Shown: piece after piece, positions 25,758 to 34,872 of the stretch | Layout of the letters: each line of letters starts with the position of its first letter | Position numbering within the stretch: the stretch's first letter is position 1 | From: an uncultured bacterium | GTDB lineage: Bacteria; Bacillota; Clostridia; Lachnospirales; Lachnospiraceae | Direction: 5' to 3' | Length of the DNA stretch: 64,000 bases | NCBI GenBank assembly: GCA_947381965.1 | Contig: CANCXX010000007.1 | Coordinates: forward strand, 54,042 to 118,041 | Program-made: the position numbers and the translations under genes | The notes under the pieces: generated by a model | The model's input: the letters and a program-made list of their open reading frames with translations, nothing else | Told to the model about the DNA's origin: nothing | The model's database searches: none

Positions 25758-28727
25758 ATGAAATTTAAAGTCAATGCAGTTATCGTAACCTGTAACCGCT
25801 GCGATTTGTTAAAGCAGTCCTTAAAAAGTTTGCAGGAACAGGTCTATGCGCTTAATAAAATCATAGTTGTAAACAATGCAAGCACAGACGGCACAAAGTC
25901 TTTTCTGGACAGTATCAGGGATAATCAGATTATTATACTGCAAAGAGAAGTGAATGAAGGCGGTGCAGGCGGATTTTATCATGGCATAAAAAAAGCTTAT
26001 GAGATCGGATGCGATTTTGTGTGGATGATGGATGATGATACGATTGCATCGCCGGAAGCGCTTAAGAATTTAATGGAAGGTTACGCCATATTGGATGGAA
26101 GAAATATTGGATTTCTGGCAAGCAATGTATTTTACAAAGATGGCGCGCCCTGTTTTATGAATATCTGCCAGACCGATTATGTCTGGAATGAGTTTGCCGC
26201 AGAGGGGATTGTAAGAATTTCCCATTGCTCTTTTGTTGCAATGCTGGTTCCCTCATGGGTAATAAAAGAGATCGGATTCCCAATAAAAGAGTATTTTATC
26301 TGGGGAGATGACGGGGAGTATTCCACAAGAATTTTAGGAAAATATGAGGGATATCTGTGCGGAAAAAGTGTTGTTTACCATCACATGAATGAAAATATTG
26401 GCGTTGATATTTGGAATATTGAAGCAAAGAGAATAGACCGCTTTTTTTACTTTTATCGCAACTGGATGTGCACGTACAGGATGCGGGATGAAACGGCAGC
26501 AAGGAAGTTTAAGAAGGATGCAAAGCTCCTGATTAAGGAGATAAGAAAAAGCAACACAAGCAATAAGTATAAAAAGATAAAGGTAATAAAGAAAGGAATA
26601 CGTGCAGGAGAGCAATTTAATGTGGAAATAGAATACCCTGCAGGAAATCAGAAGACGGAAACAGAAGAGGGGAAAGGCAGGGGAGTCCGATATCGTGCTT
26701 TTCGGATTTTCCGTTACTTTGCAATAAAGTATGATATAAAAACCAAAGGGTATGTGACTTATTGTAAGGAACTTTATCAGAGATTTATAAAACTTAACCC
26801 AGGGAAAACAGAAAAGGCCAGGTTTTTGCTTTGGGGAGGAATAAAGACGAAGCTATATGATTCCGGTGATAAAATTAAAGATATTGAAATGCTTTTACAT
26901 GAAGCAAAATACAGATTCTGCCTGTCGGATTACTTCGCTTATGGCATTGATGTATATAAGACATGGAAAATAAAAGGCAGGCAAATGGCTAACTGTGCAA
27001 TAGATTATGATATTTTGGTGAATCATTCTCTGAAAGATTTGCGGATGGAAGAGAAGGGAAGCGCGTTTGAGAGGCAAAACAATGAGCTTGCGGATATTCT
27101 GGACAATTATTGTAAACGTCTGGCGGAAAAAGTAAGAAAAAGCGGTCTTAAAAATCGAAAAAATATTACAAAATGGCTGGAAAACATTTCTTCTGGTCCG
27201 GCTTTATCTCTGGAAGAAGCTTTGCAGAGGATACTGCTTATGAATCAGCTTATGTGGCAGACAAGGCATATACAGATGGGGCTGGGAAGGCTGGATTTGC
27301 TGTTGGAGCCATTTGTAAGCGAGGGTATGACAGAGGAATATCTGGAAGATGTTCTGGGTGACTTTCTCAAAATACTTCATAATTATTACTGGTTAAAAAG
27401 TGAAGAGATGCCGGGAGATACGGGACAGATAATTATTCTTGGCGGATGGGGGCCGGATGGAAAATATGTATGCAACAGGATTACTTATGCGGTTATCCGG
27501 GCAATCAAAAAGCTTCAGCTGCCAGATCCGAAGGTGCTTCTGCGTGTTGCGTCAGATACACCTGTTAAATTATGGGGACTTGCTGTGGACTGTATAGCCA
27601 CAGGATTAGGATGTCCTTTGATTTCAAATGATGAGAGAGTGGTGCCTGCCCTGACAGAATTTGGGTATGATCAGAAGGATGCATATAATTATGTAACTTC
27701 AGCCTGCTGGGAAATTATACCGGGAAACTGCTGCGAGCAGAATAACATTGGCGTTTTTGATTTTGCCGCCGCCTTTGATTTGATGGCAAAAAAAGATGAT
27801 TTGGATGCGCTGGACACCTGGGAGAAATTTATCAGCCAGTACAGTGTTCATCTGTGTGGGCATGTGAAATATATGATACATTTACCTGATTATATTTTCT
27901 GGGAAAAGGATCCGCTGATGAGCTTTTTTTGTTATTCTTGTCGCAGAAAGCAAAAAGATATTGCTGATGGCGGTGGTAAGTATAATAATTATGGCATTTT
28001 ATCAGTGGGACTTTCCAACACAGTAAATTCGCTTATAAACATAAGACGTTATGTCTATCAGGAAAAACGATTTACTTTAAGGGAATTGTATACCATGCGC
28101 AATCAGAATTTTTGCGGCAGTGAAGAGATATACCAGTTACTGAAGAACAGCAAAAAATATTTTGGTGAAGATACGGAAAAGGAAGATGCCATAGGATTAA
28201 CAAACTGGCTGCTGATGAAGGTAAATGAGACTGTGGCAGGCTACCGGAATATTTTTGGCGGCAGGGTGAAATTTGGTTTAAGTTCACCGGGATATATTAT
28301 TATGGGGAGAAATAATACGGCAACATTTGACGGACGTCTGGACTATGAGCCATACAGCATACATATTTCTGCGGACGATAATCAGAATATTACCGCGCTT
28401 TTAAATTTTGCCTCAGCTTTAAAATATGGAGAGTCAGGATTTAATGGAAATGTTGTTGACTTTACCATGAATCCACAGTTTATTGCACAGAATCGGGAAA
28501 AGTTTATCAGCTTACTGCGTGCAGCCGTAAAAAGCGGGGTTTTTCAGATACAGATGAATGTGATAAGCAGTGAAATGCTGTTAAAGGCGAAGGAGCATCC
28601 TGATAAATATCCGAATCTGATAGTCAGAGTATGGGGATTTTCCGCCTATTTTAAAGATTTGCCGGAAGAGTACAAAGACTATGTGATAGCAAGGGCAATA
28701 AAATCAGAATGCACTGCGGGGGTATAA
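25758..28727 (+). CDS. Fusion of a GT2 glycosyltransferase and a glycyl radical enzyme
   Basis: A 989-residue open frame with two unrelated catalytic parts. Residues 1-270 are a GT2 domain (NAVIVTCNRCDLLKQSL, VVNNASTDGT, NEGGAGGFYHG, WMMDDDT with the metal Asp at 92-94). Residues 310-425 are a charged linker I do not recognise. Residues 425-989 are a PFL/glycerol-dehydratase-type glycyl radical enzyme: GLGRLDLLLEPF, CPLISNDERVV, the thiyl-radical site TSACWE (Cys650, Glu652 as in the dehydratase/lyase CxE motif), and RVWGFSAYF with the glycyl radical at Gly960. The 310-residue Cys-to-Gly distance fits PFL-type enzymes. The radical module is shorter at its N-terminus than the usual 750-850 residues. 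The next gene is its activase. Reaction unknown; both domains are clear. Confidence 0.88.
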   Translation: MKFKVNAVIVTCNRCDLLKQSLKSLQEQVYALNKIIVVNNASTDGTKSFLDSIRDNQIIILQREVNEGGAGGFYHGIKKAYEIGCDFVWMMDDDTIASPEALKNLMEGYAILDGRNIGFLASNVFYKDGAPCFMNICQTDYVWNEFAAEGIVRISHCSFVAMLVPSWVIKEIGFPIKEYFIWGDDGEYSTRILGKYEGYLCGKSVVYHHMNENIGVDIWNIEAKRIDRFFYFYRNWMCTYRMRDETAARKFKKDAKLLIKEIRKSNTSNKYKKIKVIKKGIRAGEQFNVEIEYPAGNQKTETEEGKGRGVRYRAFRIFRYFAIKYDIKTKGYVTYCKELYQRFIKLNPGKTEKARFLLWGGIKTKLYDSGDKIKDIEMLLHEAKYRFCLSDYFAYGIDVYKTWKIKGRQMANCAIDYDILVNHSLKDLRMEEKGSAFERQNNELADILDNYCKRLAEKVRKSGLKNRKNITKWLENISSGPALSLEEALQRILLMNQLMWQTRHIQMGLGRLDLLLEPFVSEGMTEEYLEDVLGDFLKILHNYYWLKSEEMPGDTGQIIILGGWGPDGKYVCNRITYAVIRAIKKLQLPDPKVLLRVASDTPVKLWGLAVDCIATGLGCPLISNDERVVPALTEFGYDQKDAYNYVTSACWEIIPGNCCEQNNIGVFDFAAAFDLMAKKDDLDALDTWEKFISQYSVHLCGHVKYMIHLPDYIFWEKDPLMSFFCYSCRRKQKDIADGGGKYNNYGILSVGLSNTVNSLINIRRYVYQEKRFTLRELYTMRNQNFCGSEEIYQLLKNSKKYFGEDTEKEDAIGLTNWLLMKVNETVAGYRNIFGGRVKFGLSSPGYIIMGRNNTATFDGRLDYEPYSIHISADDNQNITALLNFASALKYGESGFNGNVVDFTMNPQFIAQNREKFISLLRAAVKSGVFQIQMNVISSEMLLKAKEHPDKYPNLIVRVWGFSAYFKDLPEEYKDYVIARAIKSECTAGV

Positions 28728-28729
28728 GC
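28714..28729 (+). promoter_or_regulatory. 3' box of the hairpin repeat used as ribosome binding site
   Basis: CTGCGGGGGTATAAGC lies across the stop codon of the glycyl radical fusion and immediately before TTG 28730. It matches the 3' ends of the repeats at 48788 and 48863. The GGGGG is 7 bases from TTG, which decides the start of the activase gene. Confidence 0.55.
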
Positions 28730-29590
28730 TTGGACCCGTTAATTACAAATATTCAGAGGTTTTGCGTTCATGATGGGCCGGGAATCCGTACAACAGTGTT
28801 CTTTAAAGGGTGTTCTCTTCACTGCCCCTGGTGTGCAAATCCTGAAAACATAAAGAAGGAAAAACAGTTTTATTTTATAGCGGAGCGCTGCATGGAGGCC
28901 TGCAGCCGGAGAGAGGCGTGTAATGCCTGGCAGGGCGGAAAAGAGCTGGAGGAGACTCTGGAAAAGTGTCCCTATGGAGCGGTAGGGATTTTTGGACAGT
29001 ATTATACACCGGAACAGCTTTTAAATGAAATTCTTAAAGATGCTGCATATTTTCAGGATGGGGGAGGAGTTACTTTTTCAGGCGGGGAATGTCTGCTCTT
29101 TTTAAAAGAATATGACAGTTTAATTGAAAAACTACATCAGGCAGGTGTGTCCATATGTATTGAAACTGCGCTTTTTGTCTCTGAAGATATGCTGAAGTGG
29201 GCAGTCTGTCACGCAGACTATTTCTATGTTGATATTAAATCCCTGGAACCGGAGGTCTGCGGGAAGGTGCTTGGAGGAAATCTGGAAAGGTTTTTGAAAA
29301 ATCTGGAATACCTGTATGCAAGGGTTCCCAGTGAGAAGATTGTATACCGGGTTCCTCTGGCAGAGGGTGTAACGCTGAGCGCTTCAAATATTATGGAAAT
29401 CGGCAGACTGATTTGCCGTTTCCCGCCGAAACATGTTGAAATATTCAGTGTACATAATCTTGGGGAGAAGAAGTACGAACGGCTGGGGGAAAATTATAAA
29501 AGGTATCCTACAATTGATACTGAGCAGTTAAATAAGGTCAGGGATTATTTTTCACAGGCAGGAATAAAGTGTACAGTTAATCTGCTATAG
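28730..29590 (+). CDS. Glycyl-radical-enzyme activating enzyme (radical SAM, PflA family)
   Basis: About 286 residues. It installs the glycyl radical on a partner enzyme, here surely the fusion encoded directly upstream. Visible are IQRFCVHDGPGIRTTVFF, the radical-SAM cluster motif CSLHCPWC (CX3CX2C), and GGVTFSGGECLL (the GGE region). Between residues 48 and 80 there are four Cys (CMEACSRREAC and KCPYGA), a reduced form of the two-ferredoxin insert seen in dehydratase-type activases. I chose TTG 28730, preceded by GGGGG, because the conserved domain begins there; ATG 28709 lies inside the previous gene. Translation is probably coupled to the fusion gene. Confidence 0.88.
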   Translation: MDPLITNIQRFCVHDGPGIRTTVFFKGCSLHCPWCANPENIKKEKQFYFIAERCMEACSRREACNAWQGGKELEETLEKCPYGAVGIFGQYYTPEQLLNEILKDAAYFQDGGGVTFSGGECLLFLKEYDSLIEKLHQAGVSICIETALFVSEDMLKWAVCHADYFYVDIKSLEPEVCGKVLGGNLERFLKNLEYLYARVPSEKIVYRVPLAEGVTLSASNIMEIGRLICRFPPKHVEIFSVHNLGEKKYERLGENYKRYPTIDTEQLNKVRDYFSQAGIKCTVNLL

Positions 29591-29604
29591 AAACATAATT
29601 TACT

Positions 29605-29650
29605 ATTGGTGCAGTATCGCAGGCATTGCCTGTCATATGCGGGGATAAGG
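29605..29650 (+). repeat. Hairpin/Shine-Dalgarno repeat, clear copy A
   Basis: It starts with ATTGGTGCAGTATCGCAGG. The arms GCAGTATCGCAGGCA and TGCCTGTCATATGC form an imperfect palindrome, and the element ends TATGCGGGGATAAGG before ATG 29651. The GGGG is the ribosome binding site of the acyltransferase gene. Confidence 0.7.
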
Positions 29651-30757
29651 ATGATTAAAATGGGTAAAAAAATTGAGGATATTATTGTTGATACAATTTC
29701 CCATAAGGCGAAAGGACGGAAGCTGGTTTTGTGGGGAGGATGGGAGAAGGATAATCAATTATGTGAACATATTCTAAAGAATTTCGAGGATAAATTTGCC
29801 TTCTTTGTGACGGTGACGGCTTCTCTTATCAGAAAAGATACGCCTGAAATAAGGCATATCTTTGAAATAAATAACAGAAGCAACGATTTCTATATTGTTG
29901 TATTTCCACAAGAGACGGATAAGTCCAATGAGATGTTCCGGTCCTACGGTTATGGAATGAATGATGTGTTTTATATCCACCACAAGCCAATTGTGGTAAC
30001 GAAACAGTATCAGGATGAGTGGGGCAATTGTGTTTCCCAGCTTCCGGGTAAGTGTCAGGTGATTCTTGAGGGATATGGAAACCAGGTGGAGATGGGCCAG
30101 GTAGAGATAAAAAAGTCTCTGCGTATTATTTGTGGAAATAACTGTAAGGTAAGCGTGGAAAATCAGGTGGTGTTTGAAGATGATTTCAGAATCATTGCCA
30201 GGGAACTGAAGGCAGGAGAGTCCTGCGAGCCGGTTTTGGATATTGGGGATAACTGTAAGCTTTTTGACGGTAGAATAGGACTGTATGGCGGGGAGTTACA
30301 TATAGACAATAACTGTACATTTGGAAATAATGCCTGTTTTTCAGCGGGCCATGGTATGAAAATAACAATAGGAAGAGACTGCATGTTTTCCCATGATGTA
30401 TGGGTGCTTTGCGGTGACGGACATTTAATTTTTGATTGTATCACCCGGCAGCCGATTAATTCACAAAGTAGGCTTCCGGCAAATAAAAAAGAAATTAAAA
30501 TTGGAGAGCACGTGTGGGTTGGACTGCGGACGGTTATTTTAAATGGAACAGAAGTTGGGAACGGATCAGTGATTGGCGCTGGAAGCTTTGTGAAAAAGAG
30601 TTATACCAATAACTGTATGGTTGTGGGGAATCCTGCAAGGGTGATAAGAAGAAATATTGCATGGAGCCGCCAGCCGGTGGATGAAAACATCGCGCTGTGT
30701 GGGGAAGAGTATATCAATCTCAGTATGGAAGGGATTAGCGGGAATGAATGTATGTGA
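29651..30757 (+). CDS. Hexapeptide-repeat (left-handed beta-helix) acyltransferase
   Basis: About 368 residues. From residue 150 to 340 there are many short hexapeptide-type turns (IDNNCTFGNNACFSAG, ITIGRDCMFSHDVWVL, IGEHVWVGLRTVILNGTEVG, GSVIGAGSFV, VVGNPARVIRR), the pattern of O-acetyl and related sugar acyltransferases. The N-terminal 140 residues (KLVLWGGWEKDN) resemble a sugar-binding or Rossmann-like domain and are not assigned. It probably acetylates a sugar of the glycan, using acetyl-CoA, in the cytoplasm. ATG 29651 follows GGGG at 6 bases; a TTG at 29606 lies inside the repeat and is rejected. Confidence 0.8.
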   Translation: MIKMGKKIEDIIVDTISHKAKGRKLVLWGGWEKDNQLCEHILKNFEDKFAFFVTVTASLIRKDTPEIRHIFEINNRSNDFYIVVFPQETDKSNEMFRSYGYGMNDVFYIHHKPIVVTKQYQDEWGNCVSQLPGKCQVILEGYGNQVEMGQVEIKKSLRIICGNNCKVSVENQVVFEDDFRIIARELKAGESCEPVLDIGDNCKLFDGRIGLYGGELHIDNNCTFGNNACFSAGHGMKITIGRDCMFSHDVWVLCGDGHLIFDCITRQPINSQSRLPANKKEIKIGEHVWVGLRTVILNGTEVGNGSVIGAGSFVKKSYTNNCMVVGNPARVIRRNIAWSRQPVDENIALCGEEYINLSMEGISGNECM

Positions 30758-33398
30758 AAGGGTAAAAAGGTGTTATGGGTGCGGCGCCTGTGAAAACATA
30801 TGTCCCTTTGGCGCGGTAAGCGTGAAGGCGGATGCGTCTGGCTTTCTGAAGGCGGTTATTGACAAGGAAAAATGCACAGACTGCGGGAAATGTCTGACAG
30901 CATGTCCACAAATAATAAATTCTTTTGAAAATACTGCCCAGCCGGAATGCTATGGGGCATGGGCGGAAGATGATATCAGATGTAAATGCGCATCAGGAGG
31001 AATTTATACTGCCATTGCCCGTGAAATGATTCAAAGGGGCGGATGGATTGCCGGTGTAGTTTGGAAAAAAGATTTCAGAACAGGATTCATCCTGACGAAA
31101 ACAGAGGAAGAGTTAGGACAGATAGGGGGCAGTAAATACGTTCAGAGCGCCATGGGAAAAACATATTTACAGATAAGGGAAAAGCTTGAAAAGGGAGAGC
31201 AGGTCTTATTTTCAGGATGTCCCTGTCAGGTGGCAGGGCTTTTTTCTTTTTTGGGAAAGAAATACGATGGACTATATACAATCGATCTAATCTGCCATGG
31301 CGTGTCTTCGTCAAAAGTACTGGTTAAATATCTGCAGGATGAATATGATTACCCCAAAATAGAAAGGATTGATTTTAGAGATAAAACCGTATTTGGCTGG
31401 TCAACAGAAATGAACGTGTATTTTACGGATGATGTGCCGATACGGAAAAGAGCTTCGGAGGATTCTTTTTATAAGGCTTTTTTAAATAATATGTGTCTTA
31501 ACAGCGTTTGTGAAGAGTGCCAGTTTTCAAAGCTTCCAAGACAAGGGGATATCAGTCTGGGGGATTTTTGGAATATAGAAAAATATGATCCCGGATTAAA
31601 TGATAGAAAAGGGACTTCTCTTGTACTGATAAATAATGAGAAAGGGGAACAATTATTTCACGACTGCAAACTGATTGTTAAAAAGGAAAAGATTCCCTTG
31701 ACATTTGTCCGTCAGACCTGTAACCGTACGGTATTTGAGCCTTTCAGACACCATTATGCAAGGGACAGATTTTTCCGGGAGTTTTCCAATAAAAAGTTTG
31801 ATACGGCCGTAAACATGTGTCTCACATTTCATTATGATATTGGTCTGGTTACTACCTGGTTTGCCAGAAACTTTGGAGCTATATTTACTGCCTGGGCCTT
31901 ATATAAAAAGCTGGAAGAAATGGGCTACAGTGTATTAATGATAAACAAACCAAAAGAATTATGGGAAACGGATTATTTTTCGCCAGACAGAAACCGGATA
32001 GCCCTTGACTTTGGCAGAAGAAATTATAATTTAAGCAAAGAATATGGGGTAAATCAAACGCCGGAGCTGAATCTTTTAAACAACAGCTGTGATATTTTTA
32101 TGCTGGGTTCAGACCAGCTATGGAACCCTAAAATATATGCCCATATGTATTATTTCTTTTTAGATTTTGTTACGGGGAGACATAAAAAAATATCTTATGC
32201 CACATCAATAGGAGCGGACCATTTTGAGGGAACGGAAGATGATAAATATGTAATTTCTTATTTGTTAAGCCGTTTTGATCAAATATCGGTAAGGGAAATT
32301 GAGGCGGTCAGAGTGTGTGAAGACACATTTGATTTTCATCCGGCACAGGTATTGGATCCGGTGTTTTTGCCGGACGATAAAATGTTTAATAATATGGCGG
32401 ACAGTGTGGAAAAGAATATAGCGGGAGAATTTATTTTTGCTTATATTCTTGACGGCAACATTGAAAAGAGAAACTTGATTAATCAGGTGGCAGAAAAATA
32501 TCGTCTGCCAGTCTGGTGCGCTTATGATATTGAACATCCTGAAATGTCCAGGCATTATTTACAGCTGAAAGAAGCTGATATAAAGAAACCGGAGGACTGG
32601 CTGTGGTATATAAAAAACAGCAGATATGTAATCACCGATTCCTATCATGGAGGATGCTTTTCAATTATTTTCCACAAGAAATTTATATGTATTGCAAATG
32701 CGTTGCGGGGAAAGGGCAGATTTCAGGAGCTTTTGGGGAAGCTGGGACTGGACAGGCATTTGATAACTGATTTGGAGAGTAACAGCATTAAACGTGTAAT
32801 CTCATTGATAGATGATTTTAACTACAGCAAAGCAGATAAAATTTTAAAAAGAGAAAAGGAACGTTCACTTCACTGGTTAAAAACCAGTCTTGCAATGCCC
32901 AAAGAGCAAAAAATGTCATCCGGGGAATATGCGGCGGAAATGCTATTACCCCAGGTAGACAAAATGAATAAGGAAATAAATGACATTAAGGAAAAAGTAA
33001 GTTGCCTGAATGTGTATGGAGATATCTGGCAGCTTGGCTTATCAAAAGGCTGTAAGGTGCAGGATATTATTGACAAATTGCCGGATAATTCTTACTTCCA
33101 GCAGGTTCAGGGGAGCCTGGGAAGTCCGGTGGCAGATACCCCGGTGCCCTATGGTGTGCTGACCATTAAAAGAACCACCGATTATTTTGTTGAAGTCCAG
33201 TTTGTACAGATGACATACAGCTCAAAAAAGCCACAGATATATATTGCAAATGTAGTAAATAAAAAAATAGCAGCATGGGAGCAGTTTGTAAGTTTGAAGG
33301 AATACGATGAAAGGATAGAAAAAATAGAAAAAGAATTTGAAATAACAGCAAATAAATTAAGCGAACTGGAGAAGAAAATAAATATTTTAAACCAGTAA
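30744..33398 (+). CDS. Fe-S/FrhB-like domain fused to polysaccharide pyruvyl transferase
   Basis: About 884 residues. Residues 1-60 carry two 4Fe-4S ferredoxin motifs (CYGCGACENICP and CTDCGKCLTACP). Residues 65-370 resemble the F420-hydrogenase/dehydrogenase beta subunit (CASGGIYTA, GCPCQVAGL, DLICHGVSS, GDISLGDFW). Residues 385-740 are a pyruvyl-transferase fold (FGAIFTAWAL, LGSDQLWNP, SYATSIG, ITDSYHGGCFS). A coiled-coil tail follows. It presumably adds or processes a pyruvyl ketal on the glycan. The start overlaps the previous gene by 14 bases. FrhB-like proteins with pyruvyltransferases are common in anaerobe glycan loci as separate or fused genes; what the redox half does is unknown. 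Confidence 0.8.
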   Translation: MNVCERVKRCYGCGACENICPFGAVSVKADASGFLKAVIDKEKCTDCGKCLTACPQIINSFENTAQPECYGAWAEDDIRCKCASGGIYTAIAREMIQRGGWIAGVVWKKDFRTGFILTKTEEELGQIGGSKYVQSAMGKTYLQIREKLEKGEQVLFSGCPCQVAGLFSFLGKKYDGLYTIDLICHGVSSSKVLVKYLQDEYDYPKIERIDFRDKTVFGWSTEMNVYFTDDVPIRKRASEDSFYKAFLNNMCLNSVCEECQFSKLPRQGDISLGDFWNIEKYDPGLNDRKGTSLVLINNEKGEQLFHDCKLIVKKEKIPLTFVRQTCNRTVFEPFRHHYARDRFFREFSNKKFDTAVNMCLTFHYDIGLVTTWFARNFGAIFTAWALYKKLEEMGYSVLMINKPKELWETDYFSPDRNRIALDFGRRNYNLSKEYGVNQTPELNLLNNSCDIFMLGSDQLWNPKIYAHMYYFFLDFVTGRHKKISYATSIGADHFEGTEDDKYVISYLLSRFDQISVREIEAVRVCEDTFDFHPAQVLDPVFLPDDKMFNNMADSVEKNIAGEFIFAYILDGNIEKRNLINQVAEKYRLPVWCAYDIEHPEMSRHYLQLKEADIKKPEDWLWYIKNSRYVITDSYHGGCFSIIFHKKFICIANALRGKGRFQELLGKLGLDRHLITDLESNSIKRVISLIDDFNYSKADKILKREKERSLHWLKTSLAMPKEQKMSSGEYAAEMLLPQVDKMNKEINDIKEKVSCLNVYGDIWQLGLSKGCKVQDIIDKLPDNSYFQQVQGSLGSPVADTPVPYGVLTIKRTTDYFVEVQFVQMTYSSKKPQIYIANVVNKKIAAWEQFVSLKEYDERIEKIEKEFEITANKLSELEKKINILNQ

Positions 33399-33579
33399 AA
33401 AATCTATAAAGGAGCAGTACTTATAAAAAGTAGGAAATCAAAAATTCCCTCTCAGGATGGGATTTATATAGAGCAGGTAAAATTGCCAGAGGATATGAAG
33501 GAGAAGCATAATATAAATTATCCTTTTTGGCTCATATTGTTAATAAAGAGATATAATTATGTCTATCATGAAAAAGCGC

Positions 33580-34134
33580 TCAGGCCAGCCCGGTCAGGAG
33601 CCCTGCAGCGCCGCAAAGCCCCATCACCAGTATGGGATTCCATTTAAATTTCCTGAGAATAACAAAAGCGCCTGAAAAAATAATAATTCCTGTAAAGTTT
33701 AATCGTTGGGGCATGGAGGCTTCGTGATGGAATGCGACAGTTTCCAAAAGAGATAATCCTGCTGCCGCAATCAGGGCAACCACTGCAGGGCGCAGGGCTG
33801 TAAGGATACTTTGCAGGGAAGATAATTTTTTGTATTTGTTGTAAATAAATGAAAGCAGGGATACAATGATGCAGGAAGGCAGAAGGCATCCAAAGGTTGC
33901 GGCAATTGCGCCAGGGATGCCTCCAATGCGGATGCCTACAAAGGTTGCGGCATTTACAGCTATGGGGCCGGGGGTCATTTCTGCAATAGTGATTAAATCT
34001 GCAAATTCGCTCATAGTCAGCCATTGGTGTCCTGCAACTACTTCATTTTTTATAAGGGGCATGGCGGCATAACCGCCGCCGATACTGAAAAGCCCAACCT
34101 GTAAAAAACTTAAGAAAAGCTGAAAATAAATCAT
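33580..34134 (-). CDS. chrA: Chromate transporter family protein, second half
   Basis: About 184 residues of hydrophobic sequence: GGGYAAMPLIKNEVV, EMTPGPIAVNAATFVG and LLPSCIIVSLLSF are the hallmark regions of one CHR domain. It forms a pair with the gene upstream on the same strand (34131-34715), overlapping by 4 bases (ATGA), as in short-chain two-gene chromate transporters. The start is the ATG at 34134 after AGGAAGG; a longer frame to 34191 runs into the other gene. Pairs like this may move chromate or another anion, and the real substrate is uncertain. It converges on the glycan locus. Confidence 0.82.
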   Translation of the reverse strand: MIYFQLFLSFLQVGLFSIGGGYAAMPLIKNEVVAGHQWLTMSEFADLITIAEMTPGPIAVNAATFVGIRIGGIPGAIAATFGCLLPSCIIVSLLSFIYNKYKKLSSLQSILTALRPAVVALIAAAGLSLLETVAFHHEASMPQRLNFTGIIIFSGAFVILRKFKWNPILVMGLCGAAGLLTGLA

Positions 34135-34715
34135 GGTTTTTCCTTCCTCTTTAAAGACGCTCTCTTTATGAGCTCTGCCATAATGCCGCAAAGGGCGGCG
34201 GTTAAGATTATGTAAATGACATTAATGTGAAATACAAATGTTGCGAGAAATGCAGCTGTCATTATGACCCACAAAAAAGGCTGTTGCAATTTAATTACAT
34301 CCTTGCCCAGCTTAAAAACCACATCCAAAATGACGGCGGCAACTCCTGCCTGCATTCCCTTTAAAACCATTGCCACATAGATATTTGCAGCAAATGCCTG
34401 ATAAAAATAGGAAATAATAGTAAGGATTATCATGGGAGGCAGGATGGTGCCCAAAACCCCGATTATCATTCCAGGAAGTCCTGCAATGCGCCAGCCCGTC
34501 AGTATGGCGGCGTTTACGGCAATGGCGCCAGGACAGGACTGGGCAAGGGCTGTAAAATCCAACATTTCATTTTCATCCAGCCAGCGCAGTTCATCCACAA
34601 ACTTTTTTTTCATAAAAGTAATGATTACAAATCCGCCGCCAAATGTAAATGTGCTGATATATAAAGTACTTAAAAAAAATTTCCGAAGCAGTGTTGTTTT
34701 TGATTCGTGTTCCAA
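34131..34715 (-). CDS. chrA: Chromate transporter family protein, first half
   Basis: A 194-residue membrane protein with FTFGGGFVIITFMKKKFV, ALAQSCPGAIAVNAAILTG and IGVLGTILPPMIIL, the same signature set as its partner. Together the two give the 10-12 helix CHR unit. The annotated start is a TTG with a distant GGAG site, so the exact start is uncertain. It is divergent from a LysR-type regulator gene, with a 12-bp inverted repeat between them, so the regulator probably controls it. Confidence 0.8.
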   Translation of the reverse strand: MEHESKTTLLRKFFLSTLYISTFTFGGGFVIITFMKKKFVDELRWLDENEMLDFTALAQSCPGAIAVNAAILTGWRIAGLPGMIIGVLGTILPPMIILTIISYFYQAFAANIYVAMVLKGMQAGVAAVILDVVFKLGKDVIKLQQPFLWVIMTAAFLATFVFHINVIYIILTAALCGIMAELIKRASLKRKEKP

Positions 34716-34777
34716 GGCTTATTGAACTCCTTAAGATTAAGTGGTGCCTTAAGAATATCACTTGCACTAAAATATGT

Positions 34778-34812
34778 AAAATGATATAGTTTTATTAAAG
34801 CTATATCATTTT
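34778..34812. promoter_or_regulatory. 12-bp inverted repeat in the chrA-lysR divergent region
   Basis: AAAATGATATAG and CTATATCATTTT are perfect inverse complements separated by 11 bases. The site lies midway between two divergent genes, so it is more likely a LysR operator than a terminator. LysR binding is inferred from position. Confidence 0.6.
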
Positions 34813-34872
34813 TGGTATTATATGGATAGCGTTACAGCATTATGAACATGTTGTAATATGCAGGGGGCAATG

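Noticed and set aside
33411-33650. Open frame after the pyruvyltransferase gene, including a PFWLILLIKRYNY segment
   Set aside because: No convincing start codon follows the stop; the last third is antisense to chrA. At most a gene remnant, so not called.
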